Assembly: GCA_964639075.1 (NCBI GenBank)
Contig: CAZXCB010000099.1
Location: 1-11,605 of the forward strand
Direction of reading: 5' to 3'
Length of the DNA: 11,605 nucleotides
DNA from: JAENVU01 sp964639075
GTDB taxonomy: Bacteria; Actinomycetota; Acidimicrobiia; IMCC26256; JAENVU01
Within the stretch, counting starts at the first letter, position 1. Each line of letters starts with the position of its first letter. The notes under the pieces are model-generated. The model was not told the origin of the DNA, ran no database searches, and saw only the letters and a program-made list of their open reading frames with translations. The position numbers and the translations under genes are program-made. Of the stretch, positions 1 to 7,228 are shown piece after piece.

Positions 1-487
1 CGGGACCACCGGTGAAGCAGTGCAGGACCGTGCGCGCCGGCACCCCCTCGGCGTCGAGGATCGCGAACGTCTCCTCCCACGCTTCTCGCGTGTGGACGAC
101 GAGCGCGCGGTCGAGCTCGTGGGCCAGCCCGATCTGGGCTCGGAACGCCTCCGCCTGGAGCTCGCGGGGCGAGTGGTCGTAGTGGTGGTCCAGCCCGGCC
201 TCGCCGACGGCCACGACGTGAGGACCCCGTGCGAGCGCGACGAGCGCGTCCCACTCCTCGGCCCGGCGGCTCGCGTCGTGGGGGTGCAGCCCGACCGTGG
301 CGACCACGTCGTCCCGCAGGGTTGCGAGCTCGACCGCAGCCGCCGAGGTGGTGAGGTCGGTCCCCACGCTCACCACCCACTCGACGCCCGCGGCCCGGGC
401 CCGGTCGACGACCGGGCCCGCCGTCCCGGGATCCCCGGGAAGGTGGCAGTGGCTGTCCACCCACGTAAGGGGCGCGGCCTCGCTCAC
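1..487 (-). CDS. TatD-family metal-dependent hydrolase, 3' end beyond window
   Basis: Only the first 162 residues are in the window; TatD proteins are usually about 250-270 residues, so the C-terminal third is missing through the window edge. The TIM-barrel metal ligands are visible: HCH (His13, His15) in WVDSHCHL, Glu96 in VGEAGLD, His132 in VVHTRE and His156 in LHCF. The family consists of cytoplasmic metal-dependent hydrolases, some shown to be 3'-5' DNases; the exact substrate here is inferred only from family. The GTG start at 487 places the protein 13 nt after the metG stop on the same strand, so the two are probably cotranscribed, the usual metG-tatD arrangement in Gram-positives. No strong Shine-Dalgarno is seen before the GTG. 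The position next to metG suggests the YabD/YcfH branch. Confidence 0.93.
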   Translation of the reverse strand, partial: MSEAAPLTWVDSHCHLPGDPGTAGPVVDRARAAGVEWVVSVGTDLTTSAAAVELATLRDDVVATVGLHPHDASRRAEEWDALVALARGPHVVAVGEAGLDHHYDHSPRELQAEAFRAQIGLAHELDRALVVHTREAWEETFAILDAEGVPARTVLHCFTGGP

Positions 488-500
488 GTCACCGCGGCGT

Positions 501-2021
501 TCACGTCTCGATGCGGGGGAAGAGCGACGCGCCCTTCTCGAGCCGGTTGCCGGCGGTCGTGGCCGCGCCCCAGCGCGCGTCGTCGGGCAGCCGGGCGTCC
601 TCGGGACTCCCGGGCAGACCGAGGCGACGCCAGAGCTCCGCCGACGCACGCGGGATCACCGGTGACGCGAGCGACGCGACGATCCGCAGCGCCTCGATGC
701 AGTCGCCGAGCACCGCGGCGGTCGCAGCCGCGTCGCCGGCCTTGTGCGACTTCCACGGTTGAGCGTCTTCGATGTACGCGTTCGCGTCGCGGATGAGCTG
801 CCACACCGCGGCGAAGGCATCGTCGAACGCGAGGCCGGCGAACGCGGTCTCGTAGGCGTCGAGGGCCGACGCGGCCTGCGCGACCAACGCGTCGTCTGCG
901 CGCACGTCCGGCACGATGCCGCCGCAGTACGACACCGCCATGTTGAGCACCCGGCTCGCCAGGTTGCCGAAGTTGTTCGCGAGGTCGGCGTTGTAGCGCG
1001 CGACCATCCCTTCGTAGGAGAAGTCGCCGTCCTGACCGAAGTGGAGATCCGCGACGAACTGGTAGCGAACGCCGTCGCTGCCGAAGTCACCGATCAGGTC
1101 CGCCGGCGCGATCTGCGTGAGCGCGGTCTTGCTCATCTTCTCGCCCCCGACGAGCAGCCAGCCGTGGGCGAACACGCACTCCGGCAGCGGCAGATCGGCA
1201 GCCATGAGCATCGCCGGCCACCAGACCGCGTGGAACCGCAGGATCTCCTTGCCGATGAGGTGGTACTGGACCGGCCAGCGCCGGTCGAACATCTCCTGAT
1301 CGACCCCGAACCCCGCCGCGGTGACGTAGTTCATCAGGGCCTCGAACCACACGTACGTGACGTGCGCCGGATCCCAGGGCAGCGGGATGCCCCAGGTGAT
1401 CGCGGTCCGGCTCATCGAGAAGTCGCGCAGCCCCTGGCGGATGAACCCGAGGACCTCGTTGCGCTTGCCGTCCGGCTGCACGCGCTCGGGATGGGCTGCG
1501 TAGTAGTCGAGCAGCGGCTGCTCGAACTTCGAGAGCTGGAAGAAGTAGTTGTCCTCGGAGACGCGCTCGACCGGTCGGTGGTGGATCGGGCAGAGCCCGT
1601 CGACGAGCTCGTCCTCGGTGTAATAAGCCTCGCACGCCACGCAGTACAGGCCCTCGTACTTCGCCAGCTCGATGAACCCGTTGTCGTAGATGCGTTGCAG
1701 CAACGCCTGGACCGCCGTCCGGTGCCGGTCCTCGGTCGTGCGGATGAAGTCGTCGTTGCTGATGTCGAGGCTCGCCCAAGCGTCCCGGTACCGCGCGCTC
1801 GTGAGATCGGTCTGCTCCTGGGGCGAGATCCCGCGCTCCTCCGCGGCCCGCTGGATCTTGAGACCGTGCTCGTCGGTGCCGGTGAGGAAGAGGACGTCGT
1901 CGCCGTGCAGGCGCCGCCAGCGGGCGAGCACGTCGGCGTGGACCGTCGTATAGGCGTGTCCGATGTGCGGCGCGTCGTTCGCGTAGTAGATCGGCGTCGT
2001 CACGTAGAAGGATTCGGACAC
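501..2021 (-). CDS. metG: Methionyl-tRNA synthetase (class I)
   Basis: Charges tRNA-Met (initiator and elongator) with methionine in the cytoplasm. The 506-residue protein has the class I signatures: HIGH at residues 19-22 and KMSKT at 295-299 (the common KMSKS loop with a final Thr). A connective-peptide metal knuckle is suggested by Cys127, Cys130, Cys144 and His147. WFEALMNY and the LPWDPAHVTYVW stretch are typical of actinobacterial MetG. The C-terminal EMAP/tRNA-binding domain of longer MetG proteins is absent; the protein ends with LFPRIET just after the anticodon-binding helices. I choose the GTG at 2021 because homologues start a few residues before YVTTPIYY; an upstream in-frame extension to 2060 would run through the abrB promoter. 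No Shine-Dalgarno precedes the GTG, but TACTGT ends 7 nt before it, suggesting a leaderless mRNA. tatD follows 13 nt downstream. Confidence 0.97.
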   Translation of the reverse strand: MSESFYVTTPIYYANDAPHIGHAYTTVHADVLARWRRLHGDDVLFLTGTDEHGLKIQRAAEERGISPQEQTDLTSARYRDAWASLDISNDDFIRTTEDRHRTAVQALLQRIYDNGFIELAKYEGLYCVACEAYYTEDELVDGLCPIHHRPVERVSEDNYFFQLSKFEQPLLDYYAAHPERVQPDGKRNEVLGFIRQGLRDFSMSRTAITWGIPLPWDPAHVTYVWFEALMNYVTAAGFGVDQEMFDRRWPVQYHLIGKEILRFHAVWWPAMLMAADLPLPECVFAHGWLLVGGEKMSKTALTQIAPADLIGDFGSDGVRYQFVADLHFGQDGDFSYEGMVARYNADLANNFGNLASRVLNMAVSYCGGIVPDVRADDALVAQAASALDAYETAFAGLAFDDAFAAVWQLIRDANAYIEDAQPWKSHKAGDAAATAAVLGDCIEALRIVASLASPVIPRASAELWRRLGLPGSPEDARLPDDARWGAATTAGNRLEKGASLFPRIET

Positions 2022-2027
2022 GAGTTC

Positions 2028-2034
2028 TACAGTA
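2028..2034. promoter_or_regulatory. Overlapping divergent -10 elements between metG and abrB
   Basis: The 58-bp gap between metG and abrB contains TACAGTA. Read on the plus strand it gives TACAGT (2028-2033), from which transcription would start near 2040 and give a roughly 40-nt abrB leader. Read on the minus strand it gives TACTGT (2034-2029), 7 nt before the metG GTG, predicting a leaderless metG mRNA. Both fit TANNNT. No convincing -35 hexamer is visible on either side. The assignment is inference from position and pattern. Confidence 0.5.
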
Positions 2035-2079
2035 CCGACGGTCCGGGCGGTTCCGAGCACTCATTCGGGGGTCGAGCAC

Positions 2080-2319
2080 ATGGCGAACGGCGTCGCCCGC
2101 AAGGTCGATCAGCTCGGGCGCGTCGTGCTCCCCGTGGAGATGCGCAAGGCGATGAGCATCGACGTCGGCGATCTCGTGATGATGACCGCCGACGGCGACC
2201 GCATCCTGTTGGAGAAGGTGGAGCAGCGCTGCGCGCTCTGCGGCTCGACCGATTCGCTCCAGGAGTTCAAGAAGAAGCTCGTGTGCGCGTCGTGTGTCGA
2301 GGAGCTCACCGCGAGCTGA
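2080..2319 (+). CDS. AbrB-family transcriptional regulator with zinc-ribbon tail
   Basis: A 79-residue protein. Residues 4-46 are a SpoVT/AbrB swapped-hairpin DNA-binding domain, with the hallmark ARKVDQLGRVVLPVEMRKA closely matching the start of Bacillus AbrB. The C-terminal part carries two CxxC pairs (Cys51/Cys54 and Cys69/Cys72) separated by 14 residues, a probable zinc ribbon seen in some AbrB relatives of Clostridia and Actinobacteria. AbrB proteins are dimeric or tetrameric transition-state DNA-binding regulators; targets here are unknown. The ATG at 2080 is preceded by a G-rich stretch (2067-2071) that can serve as ribosome binding site. The gene is divergent from metG and its last 14 bp overlap the end of rsmI on the other strand. 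A role restricted to its neighbours cannot be shown from sequence. Confidence 0.92.
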   Translation: MANGVARKVDQLGRVVLPVEMRKAMSIDVGDLVMMTADGDRILLEKVEQRCALCGSTDSLQEFKKKLVCASCVEELTAS

Positions 2320-3136
2320 GCTCGACCGCCCGCGCGTACGCCTCGCGCCGGGGTACGCCCAGGCGTGCACTCACCACGGCGGCCGCGTCCCGGGTCGACG
2401 CCCCGGCGGCGAGCTGCTCCAGGACGGCCGCGTCCAGCGCCTCGGGGGTCGGGGGAGCATCCGAGGCCGGCGCGCCACCGACGACGATCACGCACTCGCC
2501 GCGCGGATCGGCGCCGCCGAGTCCGGCGAGCACCTCCCCCACCGGTCCGCGTACGACCTCCTCGTGGACCTTCGTGAGCTCCCGCGCGAGCGCGATCGGC
2601 CGGTCCGCACCGCAGACGGCCACGAGGTCCCCGAGCGTCGCCACCACGCGCCGGGGCGATTCGTAGACCACCGCCGTGCGCGGCTCGGCCGCCAGCGCGG
2701 CGAGCCGCTCCGCGCGCGCCCGGCCCTTGCGGGGCAGGAAGCCCTCGAACACGAACCGGTCCGTCGGGAGGCCCGACAGCACCAGCGCGGTCGTCGCCGC
2801 GTCGGGTCCGGGCACCACCTCGACCGCGAGGCCCGCGTCCAGGCAGGCCCGGACGAGCAGCGCGCCGGGGTCGCTGATGGCGGGCATTCCCGCGTCGGTG
2901 ACGAACGCGACGCGTGCGCCCGCGGCGACGCGCCCGACGAGGTCGCCGGCGCGCGCCTCCTCGTCGTGCGCGGGTACCGACCGCAGCCGGCCACCGGCGG
3001 GGATGTCCTCGCGACTCAGCAGGGCGCGCGTCCGGCGCGTGTCCTCACAGGCGATCACCTCCGCGTCGCGCAGGACCTCGACCGCGCGCGGGCTCAGGTC
3101 GCCGAGGTTGCCGATCGGCGTGCCGACGAGGATCAA
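2306..3136 (-). CDS. rsmI: 16S rRNA (cytidine-1402-2'-O)-methyltransferase RsmI
   Basis: SAM-dependent methyltransferase that places the 2'-O-methyl on C1402 of 16S rRNA in the ribosomal decoding centre. The 276-residue product has the tetrapyrrole-methylase fold with family signatures: VGTPIGNLGD (4-13), ACEDTRRT (29-36), VTDAGMPAISDPG (79-91), PGPDAATTALVLSGL (109-123), FEGFLPRK (130-137) and YESPRR (158-163). Length is normal for RsmI. The best start is TTG at 3136, because LVGTPIGNLGD lies right at the N terminus in homologues and a strong GAGGGAGG Shine-Dalgarno lies 4 nt upstream; going further upstream in frame only adds arginine-rich sequence across the DUF192 spacer. The gene converges on abrB with a 14-bp overlap. 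It follows the DUF192 gene by 122 bp on the same strand. Confidence 0.96.
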   Translation of the reverse strand: MILVGTPIGNLGDLSPRAVEVLRDAEVIACEDTRRTRALLSREDIPAGGRLRSVPAHDEEARAGDLVGRVAAGARVAFVTDAGMPAISDPGALLVRACLDAGLAVEVVPGPDAATTALVLSGLPTDRFVFEGFLPRKGRARAERLAALAAEPRTAVVYESPRRVVATLGDLVAVCGADRPIALARELTKVHEEVVRGPVGEVLAGLGGADPRGECVIVVGGAPASDAPPTPEALDAAVLEQLAAGASTRDAAAVVSARLGVPRREAYARAVELSSR

Positions 3137-3258
3137 CGCGCCTCCCTCGTCAGCGTCTCCGCCAGCTCGGCGTCTCCGCTCGTGCTCCGTCCGGTTGCCG
3201 GACCCGGACTCGCTCCGACGCGGCTCGCCTCCGCTTCGCTCCGGCTCGGAGTGTCGGC
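3137..3258. repeat. GAGCG-rich repetitive spacer between DUF192 gene and rsmI
   Basis: This 122-bp spacer starts directly after the DUF192 stop and is low in complexity. On the minus strand it is a series of GGAGCGA / GCGGAG-type purine-rich motifs. GCGTCTCCGC occurs twice on the plus strand (3153-3162 and 3170-3179, 17 bp apart). Two small hairpins are present: GTCCGG-TTG-CCGGAC (3189-3203) and CTCCG-GCT-CGGAG (3239-3251). No coding capacity is supported. It may be a small interspersed repeat or an RNA-level processing or attenuation element; I cannot test copy number. Confidence 0.4.
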
Positions 3259-3609
3259 TCACGGTCGCAGCTCCAGGACGTCGCCGGGTGCGACGCCCCA
3301 ACGAGCGAACGCGCCGGCCTCGGCCTCGAGCGCACACGCGGCGCGCCACACGTACGGTGAGACCCGGCGCGGCGCCAGCGTGCAGATGCGCAGCACCCGA
3401 CCGTCACGATCGCAGAAGCACACGTCGATCGCGAACCGCATCCCGAACGTGTGCACGTTGCGGCACGGCCGCAGCACGAGCACGCCCTCGATGCCCTCCC
3501 GGCCGAGCAACCCCCGCGCCCGGCCGCGCGCGCCCTGCGGGGCCTCCGCGGCGGCGAGCACCTCATCGGCCCGGACGAGCCAGTTCGGCTGCGAGCTCGG
3601 CGGGGTCAC
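3259..3609 (-). CDS. DUF192 family protein
   Basis: The 116-residue protein matches the DUF192 family: VLVLRPCRNVHTFGMRFAID (43-62) contains the hallmark HTFGMRFxID, followed by VCFCDRDGRVLRI, then the conserved SPYVWRAACALEAEAGAFARWGVAPGD-type second half (residues 84-110). The biochemical role of DUF192 proteins is not established. Many homologues have a signal peptide or lipobox; none is seen here, so this copy is probably cytoplasmic. The GTG at 3609 has no Shine-Dalgarno, but TACGGT ends 7 nt upstream, fitting a leaderless transcript. It is divergent from the acyltransferase gene (64-bp gap) and lies upstream of rsmI on the same strand. Confidence 0.9.
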   Translation of the reverse strand: MTPPSSQPNWLVRADEVLAAAEAPQGARGRARGLLGREGIEGVLVLRPCRNVHTFGMRFAIDVCFCDRDGRVLRICTLAPRRVSPYVWRAACALEAEAGAFARWGVAPGDVLELRP

Positions 3610-3616
3610 GCCGCTG

Positions 3617-3622
3617 ACCGTA
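3617..3622 (-). promoter_or_regulatory. Probable -10 box of DUF192 gene (leaderless)
   Basis: TACGGT on the minus strand, followed by 7 nt and the GTG start at 3609. This spacing places transcription initiation at or next to the start codon. No clear -35 hexamer is found at 17-18 bp. Confidence 0.4.
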
Positions 3623-3661
3623 CCGGCCGGTCCGCGACCCGTCGGACCGGCGGGGCGCCTC

Positions 3662-3667
3662 TACCAT
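3662..3667 (+). promoter_or_regulatory. Probable -10 box of acyltransferase gene (leaderless)
   Basis: TACCAT on the plus strand, followed by 6 nt and the GTG at 3674. It fits TANNNT, and no ribosome binding site lies in between. Together with the box at 3617-3622 it forms a back-to-back promoter pair in a 64-bp gap. Confidence 0.45.
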
Positions 3668-3673
3668 CGCCCG

Positions 3674-5635
3674 GTGCCGTCGACCGACGCCGCGGGTGCG
3701 GATCGCCTGGGTTACCGGCCGGCCCTCGACGGCCTCCGGGCGCTCGCCGTCGCCGCCGTCGTCGTGTTCCACCTCCGCGAGACCGGGCTGACCGGCGGCT
3801 TCCTCGGCGTCGACGCGTTCTTCGTCCTGAGCGGGTTCCTGATCACGACGCTGCTCGTGCTCGAGTTCCGGCGCCGCACGTCACCGTCAGTGCCACCACC
3901 ATCCGATGGGATCGGGCTCGTCGCGTTCTGGGGCCGCCGGGCCCGGCGCCTGCTCCCCGCGCTCGTCCTGCTCATGCTGGCGGTCGCGGTCGTCGCCGCG
4001 GTCGTGGTGTCCACCGACGAGCTCCGGCGCCTGCGCGGCGACGGCATCGCCGGCCTCTTCTACGTCGCGAACTGGCGGTTCATCGCCTCGGGCCAGTCCT
4101 ACTTCGACCTCTTCACCGGACCGTCGCCGTTCCGCCACCTGTGGTCGCTCGCGATCGAGGAGCAGTTCTACCTCGTATGGCCTCTCGTCACGCTCGCGTG
4201 CCTGCGCCTCGCCCGCGGGCGGTTGCGGGTGCTCGCCGCGGTCTCGGGCGTCGGCATCGTCGCGTCGGTGGCGCTCATGGCCGCGCTGTTCGACCACGAC
4301 GACCCGTCACGCGCCTACTACGGGACCGACACGCACGCGAGCCCGATCCTGGTCGGCGTTCTCCTCGCGCTCGTGTTGATCGATCGGCCGGAGACATCGG
4401 CACGAGCTCGTGCTGCGTTCGACGTCGCCGCCGCGGTCGCGCTCGCGGGCGTGCTCGCGGCGTTCGCGTTCGCACACGACACCAGCCCGCGCCTGTATCG
4501 CGGTGGCCTCGTCGTGTTCGCGGTGGCCGTCGCGGTCGTGATCGCGGGCGTGATGCGCGCGCCCGACGGCGTGGTCGCCCGGCTGTTCTCGCTCCGACCG
4601 CTCGTGCTCGTCGGCATGATCTCGTACGGGATCTATCTGTGGCACTGGCCCGTGATCGTCTACACGACGGCCGACCGCGTGGGTGTCTCCGGGTTCGGCC
4701 TCGCGGTGATCCGGCTGGCGCTCACGCTCGGGATCGCCACCGCGTCCTACGTGCTCGTCGAGCGACCGTTCCGCCAGGGGTTCCGATTCCGGCACGCGTG
4801 GGTCGCCGTGCCGGCCGGACTCGCCGGCGCCCTCGCCGCGATCCTCGTCGCCACCGCCGGGGCCACCGACGGTCCCGCCTACCTCCAGGCGACCCCGCTC
4901 CCGAGCGCGACGTCGAGCACCACGCTCGGTCCCGCCACGCCCGGCAACCCGACGCACGTCGTGCTCGTCGGCGACTCGCTCGCGGTCTCGCTCGGCCCGG
5001 GGCTCGACGACGCGTTCACCGAGCGCGGCATCGCGTTCGAGGCCGACGCGGTGCCGGGCTGCTCGATCCTGCGTGGCGTGACCGTGCAGCGGGACGGCCG
5101 GCCGTACCCGTGGTCGCGTGACTGCGACAAGGCCATCACGCCTGCGCTGGAGACGGTGGTCGACACCGCGCCGCGCCCCGACCTCGTGCTGTGGCTCTCG
5201 ACGTGGGACGGCGTCGACCGGATGCTCGGAGGCGAGCGGGTGAGGATCGGGACGCGGGCGGGCGGCCCGGTGCTCGACCGTGAGGTCCGACGCGCCGCGG
5301 CGATCCTGACCGCGAAGGGCGCGCGGCTGATGGTGCTCACGGTCCCCACGCCCATCCCCGGGACCGCGACCGTGCTCCCGGGCCTCGACGAGACGAAGCG
5401 CGTCGAACAGCTCACCGCGCTGTACCGCCGGGCCGCGCCGACCGCCGACGGCCGCGTGCGGGTGCTCGCGTTCGACGAGATCGTGTGCCCGGGCGGGAGG
5501 TGCCGCGTGCGGGGCGGCGGCGTCGAGCTGCGCCCGGACGGCTCCCACTTCGGCACCGAGGGCTCCCGCGTCGTCGGCACCGAGCTCGTCGACGCCGTCC
5601 TCGGGTGCTGGAAGGACCCGAGCCGCTGCCCCTGA
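3674..5635 (+). CDS. Membrane O-acyltransferase (acyltransferase 3) fused to SGNH domain, OafA-like
   Basis: The 653-residue protein joins an N-terminal acyltransferase-3 membrane domain (about 13-395, roughly ten hydrophobic segments) to a C-terminal extracytoplasmic SGNH hydrolase-like domain (about 425-645). Acyltransferase signatures: RPALDGLRALAVAAVVVFH with candidate catalytic His33, FFVLSGFLIT (49-58), WSLAIEEQFYLVWP (157-170) and ISYGIYLWHWPV (316-327). SGNH signatures: GDSLAVSL (433-440) with the nucleophile Ser435, and DGSHF (622-626) supplying the Asp/His pair. A Ser/Thr/Pro-rich linker (about 407-425) connects them. By family, such proteins move acyl (often acetyl) groups across the membrane onto surface glycans or peptidoglycan; the specific acceptor is unknown. 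The GTG at 3674 is chosen because YRPALDGLRA begins 13 residues later; the open frame upstream of it is arginine-rich shadow. The gene stands alone, convergent with the histidine kinase. Confidence 0.93.
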   Translation: MPSTDAAGADRLGYRPALDGLRALAVAAVVVFHLRETGLTGGFLGVDAFFVLSGFLITTLLVLEFRRRTSPSVPPPSDGIGLVAFWGRRARRLLPALVLLMLAVAVVAAVVVSTDELRRLRGDGIAGLFYVANWRFIASGQSYFDLFTGPSPFRHLWSLAIEEQFYLVWPLVTLACLRLARGRLRVLAAVSGVGIVASVALMAALFDHDDPSRAYYGTDTHASPILVGVLLALVLIDRPETSARARAAFDVAAAVALAGVLAAFAFAHDTSPRLYRGGLVVFAVAVAVVIAGVMRAPDGVVARLFSLRPLVLVGMISYGIYLWHWPVIVYTTADRVGVSGFGLAVIRLALTLGIATASYVLVERPFRQGFRFRHAWVAVPAGLAGALAAILVATAGATDGPAYLQATPLPSATSSTTLGPATPGNPTHVVLVGDSLAVSLGPGLDDAFTERGIAFEADAVPGCSILRGVTVQRDGRPYPWSRDCDKAITPALETVVDTAPRPDLVLWLSTWDGVDRMLGGERVRIGTRAGGPVLDREVRRAAAILTAKGARLMVLTVPTPIPGTATVLPGLDETKRVEQLTALYRRAAPTADGRVRVLAFDEIVCPGGRCRVRGGGVELRPDGSHFGTEGSRVVGTELVDAVLGCWKDPSRCP

Positions 5636-5654
5636 CGCGCGTGCGGCGCGTCAG
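5632..5654. terminator. Bidirectional hairpin spanning both stop codons
   Basis: A perfect 9-bp inverted repeat, CTGACGCGC (5632-5640) and GCGCGTCAG (5646-5654), around the 5-nt loop GTGCG. The arms contain the TGA of the acyltransferase gene (5633-5635) and the TGA of the histidine kinase (5653-5651), so one hairpin lies at the end of both convergent genes. No T-tract follows on either strand, which is common in high-GC actinobacteria; terminator function is inferred. Confidence 0.6.
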
Positions 5655-7228
5655 CCCGTGACCGCGGGCGGCTCGAGCGGGAGACGGACGACGAACGTCG
5701 CGCCGCCGGCGGCGTCGGGGTCGACCCAGGCCCGCCCACCCATCGCGGCGGCGAGCTCGCCCACGATCGCGAGCCCGAGGCCGGTGCCGACGCTGCGGCC
5801 CGGCACCGACCGGGACACGAAGAGCCGCTCGAACACCCGGTGATGCTCGGTCGGGTCGACGCCGGGACCGTCGTCGACGACCCGCACCTCCACCGAGCCG
5901 TTCGGGCCCGGCGCGACTCCCACGGTGATCCGAGCCCGCGCGAACTTCAGCGCGTTCTCGACGAGGTTCGCGACGATCTGCGCGACGCGGTCGGCGTCAC
6001 CCGTGATCACGAGACCCTCGGGGTCCCCGGGCACCTCGACGGCGAGCGCGATCCCGAGCTCGGCGGCCGCCGGCTCGAACGCGGCGACCGCGGTCCGCAC
6101 GCCCGCGGCGACGTCGAAGGGCCGCGGGGTGAACGAGAACCGCCGTGCGTCGAGCCGCGCGAGGTCGAGCAGGTCGGCCACGAGCCGCTCGAGCCGGTCC
6201 GCCTCGGCGGCGATCACCGCCCCGGCTCGGCGCTGCTCGTCCGACGCCGGGATCGTGCCGTCGGTGAGCGCGTCCGCGTAGCCGCGGATCGAGGTGAGCG
6301 GGGTGCGGAGGTCGTGCGAGACCGAGAGCAGGAACGCCCGCTCACCCTGGCGCGCCGCCTCGAGCTGACCGGCCATCTCGTTGAGCGTCGCCGCGAGGTC
6401 GGCGAGCTCGTCGTCGGGGTGCTTGCCGAGGTCGACGCGCGCCGCCAGGTCGCCACCGGCGATCGCGCCCGCGGTCGCACCCATCGCGGCGAGGGGCCGG
6501 GTCAACCGGCGGGCGAGGAAGTAGGAGACCAGCCCGGCGGCGATCAGCGCGAGTGCGCCGCCGAGGAGGAAGAAGCCCCGGGCGCGGCGCACCGCCGCCG
6601 AATCGACCTTCTCCGCCATGACGAGCACCGCGGCACCGTCGGTCGTGCGCGCGACCGGCAACGCCACGAACGCCTGCCCGCCCGCCGTCCCCGTCTGCTG
6701 CTGCCCGGCGGCGAGCGCGGCCGCGTCGAGGTCGTCGACCGTGAGTCCGTCCGGGAGCTCGGTCGGCGATCCTGCGCCCGACGGCGCGGTCCCACTCGCC
6801 GTCGTGGTCGTGGTCGTGCGCGGCGCGAAGCGCCGCGCGTCACGACCACGGGCACCCCGCGCGAGGGGGGCGCCGCTCGCCGGGTCGGCGGACGCGGCCG
6901 CACTCAGCGCGGTCACGCCCTCGGTGATCGTGCCGTCGTCGTGGAGCGTCACGATGGTGCCGCCGCTCACCCGCAGCACCGAGGCGAGCAGGCGCCCGAG
7001 CGGCGCGGTGGGCCGGCCGCGGATCTGGCGCGCGACCAGCTCCCGGCGCATGGCGACCAGCTGGTCACGCACCGAGGGCGCGGTCCGCTCGAGGTGGTCG
7101 ATCGCGGTCTGCTCCGCGGACCGGCGCGCCAGCACGATCGTCGTGCCACCGCTGACCACGAGGACGCCCACCGCGATGCCCGCCATCGCGACGAGCAGCC
7201 GGCCGCGAAGTGTCCGGCGGCGGCTCAC
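5651..7228 (-). CDS. Two-component sensor histidine kinase (HAMP, HisKA, HATPase_c)
   Basis: A 525-residue membrane sensor kinase. Order: short cationic N terminus; TM1 about 11-33; extracytoplasmic sensor region about 35-217; TM2 about 218-239; HAMP about 240-295; HisKA with H-box SVSHDLRTPLTSIRGY and phospho-acceptor His305; HATPase_c with N-box VANLVENALKF (Asn425), G1 DDGPGVD (452-458) and G2 GTGLGLAIV (481-489). All catalytic elements are intact. The sensor region contains a six-Thr run (138-143) within a disordered-looking Thr/Ala/Gly segment, so it is not a recognised PAS or Cache domain; the stimulus is unknown. The GTG start at 7228 overlaps the response-regulator stop by 4 bp (GTGA), giving translational coupling and a fixed pair. 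Architecture resembles actinobacterial envelope-stress kinases, but I see nothing specific enough to name it. Confidence 0.95.
   Translation of the reverse strand: MSRRRTLRGRLLVAMAGIAVGVLVVSGGTTIVLARRSAEQTAIDHLERTAPSVRDQLVAMRRELVARQIRGRPTAPLGRLLASVLRVSGGTIVTLHDDGTITEGVTALSAAASADPASGAPLARGARGRDARRFAPRTTTTTTASGTAPSGAGSPTELPDGLTVDDLDAAALAAGQQQTGTAGGQAFVALPVARTTDGAAVLVMAEKVDSAAVRRARGFFLLGGALALIAAGLVSYFLARRLTRPLAAMGATAGAIAGGDLAARVDLGKHPDDELADLAATLNEMAGQLEAARQGERAFLLSVSHDLRTPLTSIRGYADALTDGTIPASDEQRRAGAVIAAEADRLERLVADLLDLARLDARRFSFTPRPFDVAAGVRTAVAAFEPAAAELGIALAVEVPGDPEGLVITGDADRVAQIVANLVENALKFARARITVGVAPGPNGSVEVRVVDDGPGVDPTEHHRVFERLFVSRSVPGRSVGTGLGLAIVGELAAAMGGRAWVDPDAAGGATFVVRLPLEPPAVTG

Noticed and set aside
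744..2666. Long open frame on the plus strand opposite metG and through abrB
   Set aside because: Arg/Val/Glu-rich composition with no recognisable motifs; it is the antisense shadow of metG, which has complete catalytic signatures.
3137..3349. N-terminal extension of rsmI beyond the TTG at 3136
   Set aside because: The extension is basic repeat sequence overlapping the DUF192 gene, while a strong Shine-Dalgarno lies directly before the TTG and the first family motif follows at once.
2294..3673. In-frame upstream extension of the acyltransferase frame
   Set aside because: It lies antisense to rsmI and the DUF192 gene and translates to arginine-rich filler; the conserved domain begins just after GTG 3674.
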